Below, in pieces: positions 10,606 through 22,546 of a DNA stretch of 64,000 nucleotides (position 1 is the first letter of the stretch; every line of letters begins with the position of its first letter). Source of the DNA: Anagrus nilaparvatae. Taxonomy: Eukaryota > Arthropoda > Insecta > Hymenoptera > Mymaridae. Both the position numbers and the translations under genes were made by a program. The notes under the pieces are model-generated. The model saw only the letters and a program-made list of their open reading frames with translations. It was not told the DNA's origin and did not search any database. The stretch lies in assembly GCA_022575985.1 (NCBI GenBank), contig JAKSXM010000007.1:126501-190500 (forward strand), read 5' to 3'.

Positions 10606-10606
<1 letters not shown>

Positions 10607-11043
10607 GGTAGAAGGATACAGTAGGATACTTTCTTCGGATGTGTGCGCTACGTGGAAGGGCGCCCGCCCTTCCCGATTTCGAGGCCAGAGACGGTGGTAC
10701 CGGAAATGCTACGGAGTTCTGAAAATTGGAACAAAGTAGCAGAGTACGTAAGGGCCACCTTGTTGAAGAAAAAGGAGGAGGGCTTTCTATCGTAGATAGC
10801 TCTCCTGTTACTAGGCTGGGGGAAGGCAGCGGCCAGTTGCCTAGGCTGCGCGTCCCAAACTGAAGTTATACCTGAAAAGGGAGTTCCGGTTTGGGGCAAA
10901 CAAGCGCAGGGGGGTTTATAGTGTGTTTATCCAGTAAGAATCTGGGGCGTAGCCGGCGACCGCGGTGGTCTCCCAGTTGTACACTTTGTGCAACTGGGCG
11001 GTCATGGAAATTTGCGGGTCTTTAAGGCCCGCAAACACTCCAA
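10606..11043 (+). pseudogene. Second R1-clade LINE fragment (3' end)
   Basis: This is the 3' end of the same LINE family as 1265-3350, on the opposite strand. It starts inside the C-terminal domain near GATACAGTAG (two bases shorter than the first copy) and reads CVRYVEGRPPFPISRPETVV and onward to EEGFLS and the stop TAG at 10793-10795. About 250 bp of GC-rich 3' UTR follows, parallel to the inverse of 1318-1570, and the match ends near 11043 without a poly(A) tail. It starts exactly after an (AAT)n tract. Confidence 0.87.
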
Positions 11044-11409
11044 TTTTTGCATTTTTATTACAGAAAAAAAATTGGTTATAATTTTATTTCCCTTTCGTTT
11101 TACACCTGACATAGTAGCAATGTAAAATTTCACTTTAAAAGTTTCACCAATTATTCACTATAAATCTTTACTTTTTTAAATAAACAAGATGCTTCTGAGA
11201 CCACGAATTATAGAAAACTAACTTAAAGTATTAAAAACCTCTTGTACGCGTTATTTTTTTTTAATTCTTATAAGTAATAAAAATAATATTACATCCTTTT
11301 CTTCTGGTCCATTTCAAGTTTGATTTTATTACTTTTCTGTATAAAAATCCATTTCTGGGGACAAGTACTTTATTTTAAAATTAACAATTTTAAATATTAA
11401 CAATTTTAA

Positions 11410-12052
11410 ATTTATTAGAAAACGGAGAAAAAGTTGCAGCTGTTGCAAGAAAATTTAATATCAATGAATCGTCGGTTCGTACAATAAGAGATAACCGTGA
11501 CAAAATTAGAGCAAGCGCTACACATTTAGGACCTCATGCTAAACTGAGCAAAGTAACGAGAAATTCCAACATAGTTAAAATGGAAGATATGCTTATGATA
11601 TGGATTCAAGACCTTATACATAAGAGAATTCCTATTGGATCACGAGCTATTCGAGATCAAGCCTTAGAATTTTTCGATCAATTTCAAACAGTATCCTTAC
11701 TCAAAATTATTACGTCTATGCAAGATGCAATTGATGAGTCTGCCAATACTGATCCCATCATGACGCGCAGTTTAAATTTTAAACACAGTTGTGATTTGGC
11801 ACTTCAAATTTATTTAGATTTATATAAAGATTACCAAAAAAAAATAAAACAATCCCGTATAACAGATTTTTTTTCTAAATAAAAATTGGTGACTAAAAAA
11901 TTTTTGTCCATAAAATTTTTTCCCAACATAAAAAATTTTTGAACCTAACCCCTCCTTTTCCATAAGAGTAATGTCTTTCTATACGCGGTTTCCTTATACG
12001 CGGCACTTTTTTGGAACGTAACCCCCGCGTATAAGGAGGGAAGCCTGTATTA
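11410..12052 (+). pseudogene. Internally deleted Tigger/pogo (CENP-B-like) transposase
   Basis: From 11418 the frame reads LENGEKVAAVARKFNINESS, a CENP-B/Tigger helix-turn-helix (psq-type), then KMEDMLMIWIQDLIHKRIPI and SRAIRDQALEFF, the CENPB-type DNA-binding domain. It then jumps straight to a C-terminal tail ending KQSRITDFFSK with stop at 11880-11882. The DDE catalytic core is absent, a large in-frame internal deletion. Downstream, CCGCGTATAAGGAGGG at about 12025-12041 resembles one terminal repeat and CTTATACGCGG at about 11990 repeats it. A matching left terminal repeat was not found, so the left end may be lost. Confidence 0.78.
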
Positions 12053-13376
12053 AAAATTTTTTTTTAATTTATACTTTGCGGTAAATGATGGGTGCATTTT
12101 ACTAAAATTTTGTTTCTTTATTTTTTATATTAAAATCATCAAAAAAAGTTCCATTTTTTACATTTTTTATTGATTATTAAATAGGAACCTTGAATGCTTG
12201 CTTATGGTATCCTTTTAATAATAAAAAAAAAAAAGATTAAACTGAAAACGTTCACATTTTCATTTCGATACCAGCAATGAAACGGCGCCAATAGTGCAGC
12301 GCATAGATAAAAGTAACTCTGAATTATTGACACAAAATAACACTTAAGTTTCATAAATATAAATAATAACTAGTCTGTAAAAACTTTTGTCAATCTATTT
12401 AATTTTACTACCATTATACTTATTCCATTAACCTTTTTATTAGTTAAAAAATTATAATTATTGTACTCATAATAACAAAAACAAATTTTTGCAGATGAGA
12501 CCTTAACCCGATCGTGAGATCGGCTTACCCTGGTACTTTATGGTTAAACGACGATTCCTGAGGGAGGTATGAAGATTTGAAAAGCAATCGTAAAAAACGC
12601 AATTTTTTTTCATGGTATTTTTTCAAAAAAGTATAGAAAGAAAAAAAATGTGTTTAAAATTTTGAGGAAATCGGACAAAAGAATTTTGAGTTAGGATGGT
12701 AGCCGTTTGCTTTTTGGCACGTTAAATTGAAATGATACATATATGCATTTAAATTTTTAAAAATTAAATAAAAAATTTTTCCATTCCAAATTTTCGTCCA
12801 AAAATCTAACGCGTGAAGTAGTTACTAAGTATGTTTCATTAGGGTTATTCACAAAAAAAAGCAAAATGATCCCATACCAATTTTCAGCTCATTTGAGAAC
12901 AATTTAGGGGTCGCAGGAACCCAGAGTAGCTCTCAAACGGCTGTCTAACGCCGACAATTGGTGTGAACGACAAAATTTTTTTTCAAAATACGTTTTTATA
13001 CAACCTCATATGTTCTCGGTGTCGCTAAACTCGAAAATAAGGTCCTCAGACTCCGAAAATGCATTAAACACCCTTAAAACTCCGAAAACGCCCCTTTTTT
13101 ACCATAAATTTTTGGATTTTATAGCGAGAATCGTAAATATTCGGAACATCTGGATCGTAAATTACAATGGATGACTTAAATATGTTGGAAAAATACCGAA
13201 AACTACTTCCGTTTATTCCAACGCGCCATCTTGGCCGAGAAACGCAGGTCTCAATTCTATAACAATGTTATAAGATAGGGTTTTTAGGCAATTTTCCAAA
13301 TAACGCTGTCATACTGCAATTCTACCAAAATACTACCATGTTCCCGTTGTGTAGTTACACAAACCAGTTATAAATT
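12053..13376. other. Intergenic AT-rich DNA
   Basis: No coding or RNA feature is supported. GATCGTGAGATC near 12510 is a small palindrome. Phrases such as CCGAAAACGCCC hint at old repeats. Confidence 0.45.
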
Positions 13377-13815
13377 TTTTTAATTGAATACAATAAAGTT
13401 TTACGATTTTCATTTTTCATGATGAAAAAACACCTATTTTCCGAATTTCCCGCAAACGCAAACGTTTGTTCACATTACTGGCCAAAAATAGCGATTCAGT
13501 GCCCCAAAGAACGCCCATGAATCGTTGTTTAACCAATATAATAAAATTTTATGATTTTAATTTTTTAGGATAAAAAAACGCCTGTATGCGATGTCCGATT
13601 AAGAAAGCATTTTTTTAATTTTCTGAAAAAAAATATCAATTTAGCGTCTCAAATAACCCCCAGAGACCGTTTTTTAATTGAATAAAATAATGTTTTACGA
13701 TTTTCACTTTTCAAAATGAAAAAACACCTATTTTCCGAGTTTCCCGCAAACGCAAACGTTTTTTCACATTCCTGATCAAAAATATCGATTCAGCGCCCCA
13801 AAAAACCCCCAGTTT
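13377..13815. repeat. Three ~147-bp tandem units
   Basis: Units begin near 13377, 13526 and 13671. The first and third share AACACCTATTTTCCGA and TTCCCGCAAACGCAAACGTT; the middle unit is more diverged but keeps the order of landmarks (TTTTACGATTTT, GATTCAGCGCCCC, ACCCCCAG). Confidence 0.75.
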
Positions 13816-14813
13816 TAACTTAAATTGTAAAATAACAATTATTTACATATTTTTTATTTTCAAGTTAAAAAATATATTTAAGAGCCCCTTCTAGAAAGGC
13901 TTTTGGCGGATAAAATATATTTCTCTGGCGGATAACTTTACATTCATAAAAATGAATAAAACAAAATTTTTTTAATACTACTTTAGTGTACTTATTCACC
14001 ACAAAAAAATTTTTCTATTATCTCTTTCTGTTTTCTTGTAAAAAAATTTTAAGTTTTCATTCAAAAACCTAGCGCGCGAAGTAGATTTGATGTACAAATT
14101 ATAATGTTCATCTAAAAGAAAATTTTATTTTCTTTGTCCTAAATACAAAATTAATTTAAACTTTTTAACAAATTTATAATTATAATTAATCAAGTATCTA
14201 AACAAGAATAAAATTAAAATGAATAAAAAAAATTAAATAATTTTGCCTTCAGAATATAATTATATTAATATACTTTTCATTACTGCCACCTATATTGCCT
14301 ATCAATCCTAATATTAATGTTCTAATGATAATTTTACTTTTTTTTTCATTTTTTTTTTTTTGCTCATTTATGAGATATTATCCCATAATATCCCATAATA
14401 TCCCATATTATCTCATATTATGTGCCAAAAAATGGAGATATTATGGGATATTATAGGATATTATGGGATATTATGTTCTTTTTTTTCCACGAGGGATAGG
14501 TATACTTAAAACTCGATTTTAATAAAACACGAGATTTGTTCAAAACGAAGAGAAAAATCTCGTAAGTTTGTACAAGAACATTCTTATTATTTTTTTTATT
14601 CATTTTGATTGATTTTTAACATCAGTAAGGTAAAATTAAGTTCTTTATGGTTTATAGTTTCATAATGAAACTTGATTTTGAATAAATGAAGCATACTTTT
14701 TTATATAAACGCTAATTTGAGTGTATTTGATCGATATCGAATACGTTCGAAAATTGGCTCCAATACGGTACTTAATTTTTTGAACTTTTTTTTCTAAAAA
14801 TATTTTGCATAAA
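13816..14813. other. Intergenic DNA with a TATCCCATAA repeat hairpin
   Basis: At about 14366-14475 repeats of TATCCCATAA are followed by the inverse (ATTATGGGATAT), giving a potential hairpin of roughly 45-bp arms. The rest is AT-rich without genes. Confidence 0.6.
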
Positions 14814-15094
14814 TCCTTTTTTAAAAAGGACATGTTTATCGCAACAGTAGCTATGTACATTGTTATAGCTAAAGAGTCATTCTGATTGGCTCATATAAAT
14901 TTCATTTTTAATAGGTTAAAATTAATTTTCTTATTGTTTATATTATATTTTTAATATTTTTGAGGTTAGTTATAGTACGTCGAGTAGTTGATATGAATAA
15001 AAAAATTAAAGTAAGAATAAATTTTGGTATTTAAGAAAATAATTAAGGTTGATAGTTTTAAATCATTTTGCGCGCGACGCGCGCTTAATACTAG
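14814..15094 (+). mobile_element. Non-autonomous Helitron-like element H1 (281 bp)
   Basis: It starts with TC after A (TCCTTTTTTAAAAAGGACAT) and ends with a GC hairpin, GCGCGCGACGCGCGC, then TTAATACTAG before T. The TC start, the hairpin just before a terminal CTAG (CTRR) and insertion between A and T are Helitron hallmarks. An exactly equal-length copy lies at 17437-17717 and a diverged inverted one at 16777-17053. Confidence 0.82.
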
Positions 15095-15543
15095 TAAATT
15101 AAAAAATCAGCAATATTTTTTTTCTTTTTGAAAGTAGTACCTCTTTTTTCTGTGGGAGTACTAGTTTTAGAAATATTTTTTATAGTCAATTTTTTGGATC
15201 TGAAACGTCATTTTTTGAAATTTTTTTTTTCAAAATTTTTCACATAAAAATTAAAAATAATAGCAATATTTTTTTTTTGGGACGTAATACTTAATTTTTT
15301 TCTATGTAAGTAGTAATATCTATAATTATCGTTTTTACTAGGTAAAATAGACCATTAAGAATATTTTGTAATTGCTAATGAGGAATCATAGTTTTACTTA
15401 CTTGGCAGCGTTTTTAAATAATATTATAGCATTATTATAAATATTGATTTAATGTAACAGTATAAATATAGCGAAGAATTCAGCATAAGCCTAGTATACT
15501 TTATAAAGTTTAACGAGTTAAAACATTTATAAAAATTTAAAAA
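15095..15543. promoter_or_regulatory. Upstream region of the odorant receptor gene
   Basis: About 450 bp of AT-rich DNA between Helitron H1 and the first ATG. No TATA box can be chosen with confidence in such AT-rich sequence, but any core promoter must lie here or within the Helitron. A run from 15380 to 15500 is slightly less AT-simple. Only location supports a regulatory role. Confidence 0.3.
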
Positions 15544-15917
15544 ATGAATCCATTAGATTTAATATTTAAATTAATATTTTTGTTTGGATTTTGGGAGGCT
15601 ATAAATTTTAAATTTAATATTATTATTAAAAAAATACATATCTGCCATTCAATATTTATATTCGTAATGCTTCTTCTGTCAGTGATATTTCAAACTAAAT
15701 ATGTGTTAATAGTAGTCTCAGGAAAATTTAATTTAAAAGATATAAATCAAGTTTTGCTTATATTACTACAATGTATTTTAGTTTCTTTTAAATATTTACT
15801 GTTACGTTATCGTCGTGAAAAAATTATTAAAATTTACAAATCACTAAAATCTGATGAATTTCAAGCAAAAAATGATAAAGAAAATAATGCAAAAGAAAAT
15901 TGGTTTCATGACTTAAG
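15544..15917 (+). CDS. Odorant receptor exon 1
   Basis: 124 codons plus two bases, from ATG to the donor AAG|GTGAAT. It encodes the N terminus and first membrane segments (FVMLLLSVIFQTKY; VLLILLQCILVSFKYLLLRY). Confidence 0.9.
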
Positions 15918-18900
15918 GTGAATAAGCAATTTTTATTGATACACGAATAAATTATTTAATAATTTAGTTTTTTTTACAGAACCTACAATAAGATTCTTAT
16001 ATTAATCTTTAGTATGATTGGTATAGCAGTGGCAATTTCAAATATTGCTACATCCAAAGATAAAAACTACAGAATGCCAATAGAAATGTGGTTACCATTT
16101 AATTTAAATAAAAAAAATTATTGGTATGTTTTTGCGATTGAATTTATTACTATATTTCATGGACCAATTTGGGCTGGTGTATTTGATTTATTATTTAGCA
16201 ATTTAGTTCTTTACTTATGTTACGTATTTGATTTATTAAGCTGTCGTATGAAGAATTTTATTGATAGCTTAACCGACAATAAGCAAAATAATGAAAGAAA
16301 TTTTCAATTGGAAAATAAGTTTATCAGTGAATGCGTAGATCATCATATTAAAATTTGTTGGTAAATAAATCATAAAAATTTTCTATTTATTTAAATTTTT
16401 CAATTTTTTTTTCTTTTATTATAGCCTAGCAAAAGACATAAATAGTGTATTTAAAGAAATCATAGCATTTCAATTTTTTACAAGTGGATTGTTAATTAGT
16501 ATTAATATTCTTTATTTATCAAGAAACGAAACAGCTGACGTATCGACATTTTCTTCATTTTATTATTTATTTGGCTTGTTAGTTGAATTATTTATGTTTT
16601 GCCAGTCTGGAAATATGATTATGACTAAGGTAAATTAATTTATATCACCCAATGAAATTGAGTAAAGAAATTATAATGCTGCGTCAAATTTTAAAGATTA
16701 GTGTTTCAATTTTGTTTTCCTTTTTTTTTTATAAGTTAATTACACTCCAACAAAACCTTAAACTATTTATATTTTACTAGATTTAACTGCGCTTCGCGCA
16801 CTATGAGTTATTATAATTTATGAAAACAAAAAATTTATGATTATTCAGAGTTAGAATTTAGGATACATTGCAAAAATTTTAAATAATAAACTAACCAAGT
16901 TTACACTTACATTTAATTCACCAATAACCTCAAAATTTGTATTATATTTGTGTATAATATAATGTTTGTTTACATTATTGTGAGAACCAATCAGAATGAT
17001 TTTATTGCGATTACACCTAGCAACCGTTGCGATGAGCAATGTCTTTTTTAGGATAGGATTTAAAATTTTAAGCACGTAAAAAATTTAATTTATTTATTTG
17101 TACATAAGAAATCCATAATTATAAGTCCATTTTTCTTTCTTTATTTTTTGCAATGAATCCAAAAAACCGTAGAAGTTATTATTGATTCACAATTTTTAAC
17201 TCAAATTAGCGAAAAATAGTTGTAAATTTACAAGAGATTTACACTAAATAAAAATGGGATTTTTTGCTTTTTTCACAAATTTACGAAAATTTAAAGTAGT
17301 TACTTTTAACAGTTTATGAATATTGTTAGTAAATGATTTGCTGGGGATTGGGCGAAAAACATCCAGGGTCCCATGTATTTAAAACGGGTTCTTGAAAACT
17401 AACGCAGCGAATGTGTTAAAGTTAAATTTAGCAATATCCTTTTTTAAAAAGGACATGTTGATCGCAACAGTAACTATGTACATCGTTATAGCTAAAGAGT
17501 CATTCTGATTGGCTCATATAAATTTCATTGTTAATAGGTTAAAATTAATTGTTTTATTGTTTATATTATATTTTTATTATTTTTGAGGTTAGTTACAGTA
17601 CGTCGAGTATTTGATATGAATAAAAAAATTATAGTAAGAATAAATTTTGGTATTTATGAAAATAATTAAGGTTGATAGTTTTAAATCATTTTGCGCGCGA
17701 CGCGCGCTTAATACTAGTATAATAAAAAATATATGTTCAGATCCATACAGAAGCCGTTCAGTATGATGGAAGAATCAGAGAGAGGGTGGGTAAATAGTTG
17801 GGAGAGTTGTTGGGTGAGTTGTAGGATGAGATTGTGGTCGAGTTAGAATACATTAGAAAATGAACTTACAACGTTACCGGGAGCTTTTTGAGGCCGCAAA
17901 AAACGAATTTCAGGTAGAAAAATTTTATTTTGTACCCTTAAATATTTTCCGATTTTCCAAGATGGTGGACATCAAAAAATATTAAAATGAACATTCTACG
18001 TTGCCGAGGGATACTTGAGGTCAAGAAAAACGAATTTCAGGTGGAAATTTTATCCTAAAATATTTTTCTAATTTCAAGCTGGCGGACACAAAAAAATAGT
18101 GAAACGAAAATTATAAGTTACCAAGGGGTTTTTGAGGTTGACAAAAATGAAATTAAAGTATTATGCAGTTTGAAAAAAATGATGAAAAAAAAATGAGCTT
18201 AATAAAATAGAAAATTATTAAAATTTAATCGTTTTAAAACTTAAATAAACTTTATTTTACCCCTCTTATAGCATTAACATTTTTTAATTAAAAAATAAAA
18301 ATCCGAACTTTAACATTGATCTTATGGGAGCAATACTTTGGAGCTTTGAAAAAATATAAAAATGATGACACAGGAGATTAAAATTAGTAGGAAATGATAA
18401 ATAAATGATCAAAAATTAAATTTACAATTTATTTTCCCCACCTTATAGACTTTAATTTTTAATAAATAAATAAAAACTATGTAAATAAACTGAAATTATA
18501 CTAATACATATATGATGTCACATATGTATGTAGCGTCGATAATTTAGAATGCGATAGAAAAATTATTTTTGTTTTTCCAAGCTGCATAAGACCTTAAATG
18601 TTATTTAAATGTTAAAAATCAAGTGCTTACAGTCACATGCTTTTTGCAAAGCAAAAGCAATATCCTTGGAGCTTGGGACTTTTTATGACAAAAAGTTCTC
18701 AAAAAAACCAGGGACAAAGCTTTTCTACAAAGTCCAAAATTAGGTCCACTCTAATATATATCTAAATAGGATAAAGATAAAGATAAAGATAAAGTTTATT
18801 TGCATCAAATACAAAAAAAAAATATATACATGAATAAAAAATTTTCAAGGGAAATATTGAAAAACTTCGGGAAAAGGAATAAGGAAAAATTAAATACACT

Positions 18901-20229
18901 AACTTAAATTTTGAACTTATATTATGGGTGTCTGTCCTTGACACCTAAATTATTTTTTTCAAAAAAAACTTAGACTAGAAATTATACACTGGATCTTTTC
19001 ACTTTTAATGTTAGTTTAATGAGCACGAGATGATTTGAAATAAAATATGAAAAAAAGAGAATTTTCCGAAATTTAAATGAAATAAGTGGACTGTATAAGA
19101 AGAAAATCACTGGGTTTTGTAAATTAAGTTGAATTAAATTAAATTAAATTGAGCTTTGATAAATCAAATGAATCTTTCACTTTTGGACGAACCGGGCGGC
19201 GAGTGTTTTTTAAACTACTTGAAAATTAATTGAAATTTATGGCGTAACGACCTACCACAGAATGAGATAGAGTTTTTGACAGTTGTCAGTTTTATTAAAT
19301 TGAAGAGAAAGGGGCCAAATCGGTCGGTAAATAATTTGAACATTACTTCCAATTGTTCAACGGTAATAGCACGAAATTTAAAAAAGGATCAATAATGATT
19401 AAAATTAATAGAGAAGAAAAAGAAATAAAAGTTAAATCATTATTCTAAAACTTTTTAAGTTTGGTTGGAAGCTCGATGCGAGTTTCCAACATAAGGAAAC
19501 AAGAACTACGGAATTTTGTTATTGGCCGCAACAATGTACATAAAATATGGTAACCTTATAGTGTATAATTTAGTATAAAAATGATTTGGTATACACGGTC
19601 TTTGAGTGTTGGATGTGTTATTTTCAAAGTCAAATGAAAAAAATAAAATTATGGGTTGGTATTGGCATACACTAACACTATTTATCGTAGTATGAGTGAA
19701 GCCAAAATACAGTGATGTCTCATTGATACCAACCTATGAATTTAAATTTGTCATTTGACTTTGAAAATACCACGTTCAGCACTCAAAGACCGTGTATAGT
19801 CAATTTGCGTATAATAGGTATCACAACAGAATTTTAAAATTCCTAATTTGAGTTAAAAAACTAAGATTTCTCACTAATTTACTAAAGTTTTAATAATTTT
19901 GCTAATTTTAATAATGCTTTACTTTTTATATTTATTTCAATTACAGAGTATAGAATTCCGTAATCAAATTTATGACACAAATTGGTATTTACTAAATAAT
20001 AAAACAAGAAAGTTAATTACATTGATGCTAGCCCGTACTAATAAACCAATAATATTGTCAGGAGGATTTATTATTCTGTTAACGCTAACATCGTTTGTTA
20101 AGGTAAATAAATAATTATAAATGAGTTATTAAATAAATTAAAGAAGAAGTCTATTTTTTTCGTTAATTTTTCCAGATAATAAAAGCATCATTTTCAGTAT
20201 ACAGATTACTTAAAGATACGGCAATATAA
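15544..20229 (+). CDS. Odorant receptor (7tm_6 family), complete, five exons
   Basis: This encodes an insect odorant receptor, a seven-pass plasma-membrane subunit that forms ligand-gated cation channels with Orco in sensory neurons. Exons 15544-15917, 15980-16360, 16425-16629, 19947-20102 and 20176-20229 sum to 1170 nt, giving 389 residues plus TAA, a usual receptor length. Every intron is GT-AG and phases agree (2, 1, 0, 0 carried bases). Hydrophobic segments recur from LIFKLIFLFGFWEAINF onward. The C-terminal family signatures are clear: HHIKIC then LAKDINSVFKEIIAFQF in exons 2-3, the FMFCQSGNMI segment, and in exon 4 NQIYDTNWYLLNNKTRK followed by LMLARTNKPIILSGG; the last exon ends with SVYRLLKD. 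The start is the first ATG of exon 1. The third intron (3.3 kb) holds transposons. It looks intact; the subfamily and ligand cannot be told from sequence alone. Confidence 0.92.
15980..16360 (+). CDS. Odorant receptor exon 2
   Basis: Acceptor TTTTTTTACAG|A; donor GTTG|GTAAAT. It completes the split Arg codon and encodes the two middle membrane segments, including FHGPIWAGVFDLLFSNLVLY, then the cytoplasmic HHIKIC region. Confidence 0.9.
16425..16629 (+). CDS. Odorant receptor exon 3
   Basis: Acceptor TTTTATTATAG|C; donor ACTAAG|GTAAAT, leaving phase 0. It encodes LAKDINSVFKEIIAFQFF through FCQSGNMIMTK without a stop. Confidence 0.88.
16777..17053 (-). mobile_element. Helitron-like element H3 in odorant receptor intron 3
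   Basis: On the minus strand it starts TCCTAAAAAAGACATTG after A and ends with GCGCGAAGCGC, then CTAG before T. It shares the ATTCTGATTGGTTC-like core with H1 and H2 but is strongly diverged, so it is an older relative in inverse orientation. Confidence 0.72.
17437..17717 (+). mobile_element. Helitron-like element H2 in odorant receptor intron 3 (281 bp)
   Basis: It is nearly identical to H1 at 14814-15094, with the same length and termini (TC start; GCGCGCGACGCGCGC hairpin; CTAG end), inserted between A and T. The two therefore flank the first three receptor exons in direct orientation. Confidence 0.82.
17718..19590. repeat. Odorant receptor intron 3: tandem ~120-bp units and old repeats
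   Basis: Near 17858-18170 three diverged units share ACGAATTTCAGGT and GATGGTGGACATCAAAAAAT-like phrases. Around 18235-18480 another degenerate pair appears (TTATAGCATTAA / TTATAGACTTTAA). An (AAAGAT)n run sits near 18773-18795. No exon candidate was found in this stretch. Confidence 0.55.
19591..19798. mobile_element. 208-bp foldback MITE in odorant receptor intron 3
   Basis: Arms of about 73 bp are mirrored: ATACACGGTCTTTGAGTG at the left and its inverse at the right. Flanking TA/TATA suggests a Tc1/mariner-type target, but the family is not certain. Confidence 0.72.
19947..20102 (+). CDS. Odorant receptor exon 4
   Basis: Acceptor TTCAATTACAG|AGT; donor GTTAAG|GTAAAT. Its 52 codons in phase 0 carry the most diagnostic receptor motif, the TM6-TM7 stretch around YDTNWYLL and LARTNKPIILSGG. 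Confidence 0.93.
20176..20229 (+). CDS. Odorant receptor exon 5 (terminal)
   Basis: Acceptor TTTTTCCAG|ATA; 17 codons ending LLKDTAI and TAA at 20227-20229. The length and SVYRLL motif match the usual last exon of the family. Confidence 0.88.
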   Translation: MIKASFSVYRLLKDTAI

Positions 20230-20243
20230 TTATTAGGTGTAAA

Positions 20244-20283
20244 ATGTGACTATTTCCGGCTTTGCGGAAATAGGCACATTATT
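20244..20283. other. Hairpin just after the odorant receptor stop
   Basis: TGTGACTATTTCCG, a short GCTTTG loop, and CGGAAATAGGCACA pair with one mismatch. It begins about 15 bp after the stop, so it would lie in the 3' UTR; it may be a structured mRNA end or the core of a short foldback. Confidence 0.6.
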
Positions 20284-22546
20284 GTAAATATCTAATTTTT
20301 ATCATTTTTTAACTTCACGTGTTCGCGGTTCTTACCGATCTGTATCATATAAGCTGAAAAGAGAAAGAAAGTAATATACTTTAAAATCATAGACATATAT
20401 TTATAGTATAGATGCAGTCATGTACGGCTGGAAATCCCTTTTATAAAAATCGATGGAGATCTGAAGTTGCTTCTATTCCGCCTTTTTATTCGCCTTCTGA
20501 TTGGCCGAATTAAAATCGATTATTCAATTATTTATAAATTTATTATGAAAATTGGGACTCATTACCAATATTGTATAAAATAAAAATATACTGATAAGAA
20601 AATAAACATTTGATTTAAATTGATTCTAAACTTTTAAAGGTTAATTAATAAACTAATGATTATTAAAAAATGTTGTTTATATGAAAAATTTAAATAAATA
20701 AAGATAATGGTTACGTTATTTAGTTTATTTATAAATAAAAATACACAAAAAATGTACCTGCAAAAAAAAGAGGTTAAAAGCAAAATTTGTATATTATTTA
20801 TAAAATTAATGAGGACTTATATCTTACTTAAGTATATAGGTGAAGAAAAAAAAATAAAATTAAGATTTAAAAATTATGTAAGTATATTTTTTAAAGAACC
20901 AAACAATTTATACTTTTGTGATAAAAAGAAATAATATCATAAATAATGTCAAAATCTTGAAGCAATTAATGTGGTTGTGTTGATATTATGAAATATTCTT
21001 ATGGGAGGAAATTAAATTATCAAATTCGTTACGGAAGATTTCAGAGCCCTATTAATAATACATAGAGCCATATTAGTCAAAATGGCCTATATCACTGTTA
21101 ACGAGTAAATTGATTATTGATTCTGAAATTATTATAACTCCAATTCAAACGCATCAAATTGGTTCAAAAATGCTTTTAACATGAAACATGTTTATAGACA
21201 GGGAGGGTACTACAAGCATGTCATTCGGGGGGGGGGCGGCTCAAATGGATTTAGAATAATTTCGATTTAGGGACTTAGAATAATATTGATTTATAGACTA
21301 AAAATAATTCAGGTTTAGGAACTTTATAGAATAATTTTGATTTAGGGACCTAGAATGAGTTCGATAAAGGGGTTCCAGAATAATAAGGTTTTTTGGAGCT
21401 TAAATTTACATTAGTGCCAATGATTATTCTAAAATACTATTTATTTAATGGTTACAAAATACTAGCGGTTATTAAAAGTATAAATTTAAACGTGTTCCAT
21501 GTTTGTTGTTTGTGAGTTCACAAATCGGTTTTAAGTTTTTTTACATTATACTTATAGTATTGCGATTTATAATAAACATAAACTACCCGATGGAATGTCC
21601 AAACTGGAATACTCGCATATCAGTAATTCTTAGTAAAACTTTACTAAAGGGAAGTTGAATTTCTGGGATTTTCAAAAAACTATTTCGACTGGGTTGAGTG
21701 CGTAAAAATATGATTCCATGCAAATTTTTAAGCTTCTAGATTGAAAGCATTCAAACTGGCAGCTGTTTTTCTAATTTAACACTTTTTCAAATTTGCTAGA
21801 AAAATTTCAGCTAATTTTGAGATTTTAATTTTTCTACGCTCTAAATAAAACTATAAAAAATAATTTTCATGAATAATGAGTATGTAAAATTCCCACTGAA
21901 AATGAATTTTCATAACTACCAATTTTCCAAAATTTTCCGGATTTTTGGTTAGGTGACAAGAAAATCCGGAAAATGTAAAATTTTGGAAAATAGAAAGTTA
22001 TGAACATTCGTTTTTTGAGTTTTTCAGTACTTAAAAAGCAAATATGCCCCAAAAACTGGGTACCAACAAAAATTTTATGGGACAACAAAAATTTTAAGGC
22101 CAATTAGAAGAAGTAAAAAAGAAAGACTTTTTGTGAAAACTTAAAAATTTTAAATTTCTATTGAGACATTCATAGAAATTCAACCCCAAGCAGATATTAA
22201 TAGATCCCACAAATGGAGACTAATTAAGCAGGGTCAGCATGGATTTAAAGGAGGCAAATTTTGAAAATCCTAAGAATTAGCTTTTTTACAATTTCATTCG
22301 AATCTTGCAATATGCTGTCGAAAATTGAAATAGGTGGGCAAAAATATATATAATTTATTTCACTAATTAAGTAAAAAACAAAAAAAATAATGAAAACTTT
22401 CCTTCGAGAATAAAAAACAGCACAAATTAAATTTTCTTAAGTAGGTATATAAATAAATTAACGTAAAAGGGGTAATTTGAAGGTAAAAATATTTTAGAGG
22501 AATAAAAATAATAGTATTTTTTATCAGCACAACCATAAATTTTATT
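20284..22546. other. Intergenic AT-rich DNA
   Basis: Degenerate phrases built on GGGACTTAGAATAAT at about 21240-21400 recur near 43910-43990. The short + frame at 20707-20934 is lysine- and asparagine-rich and lacks any recognisable motif. Nothing else is supported. Confidence 0.45.

Noticed and set aside
20707..20934. 75-codon frame downstream of the odorant receptor
   Set aside because: Lys/Asn/Ile-rich translation without domain, splice or polyadenylation support.
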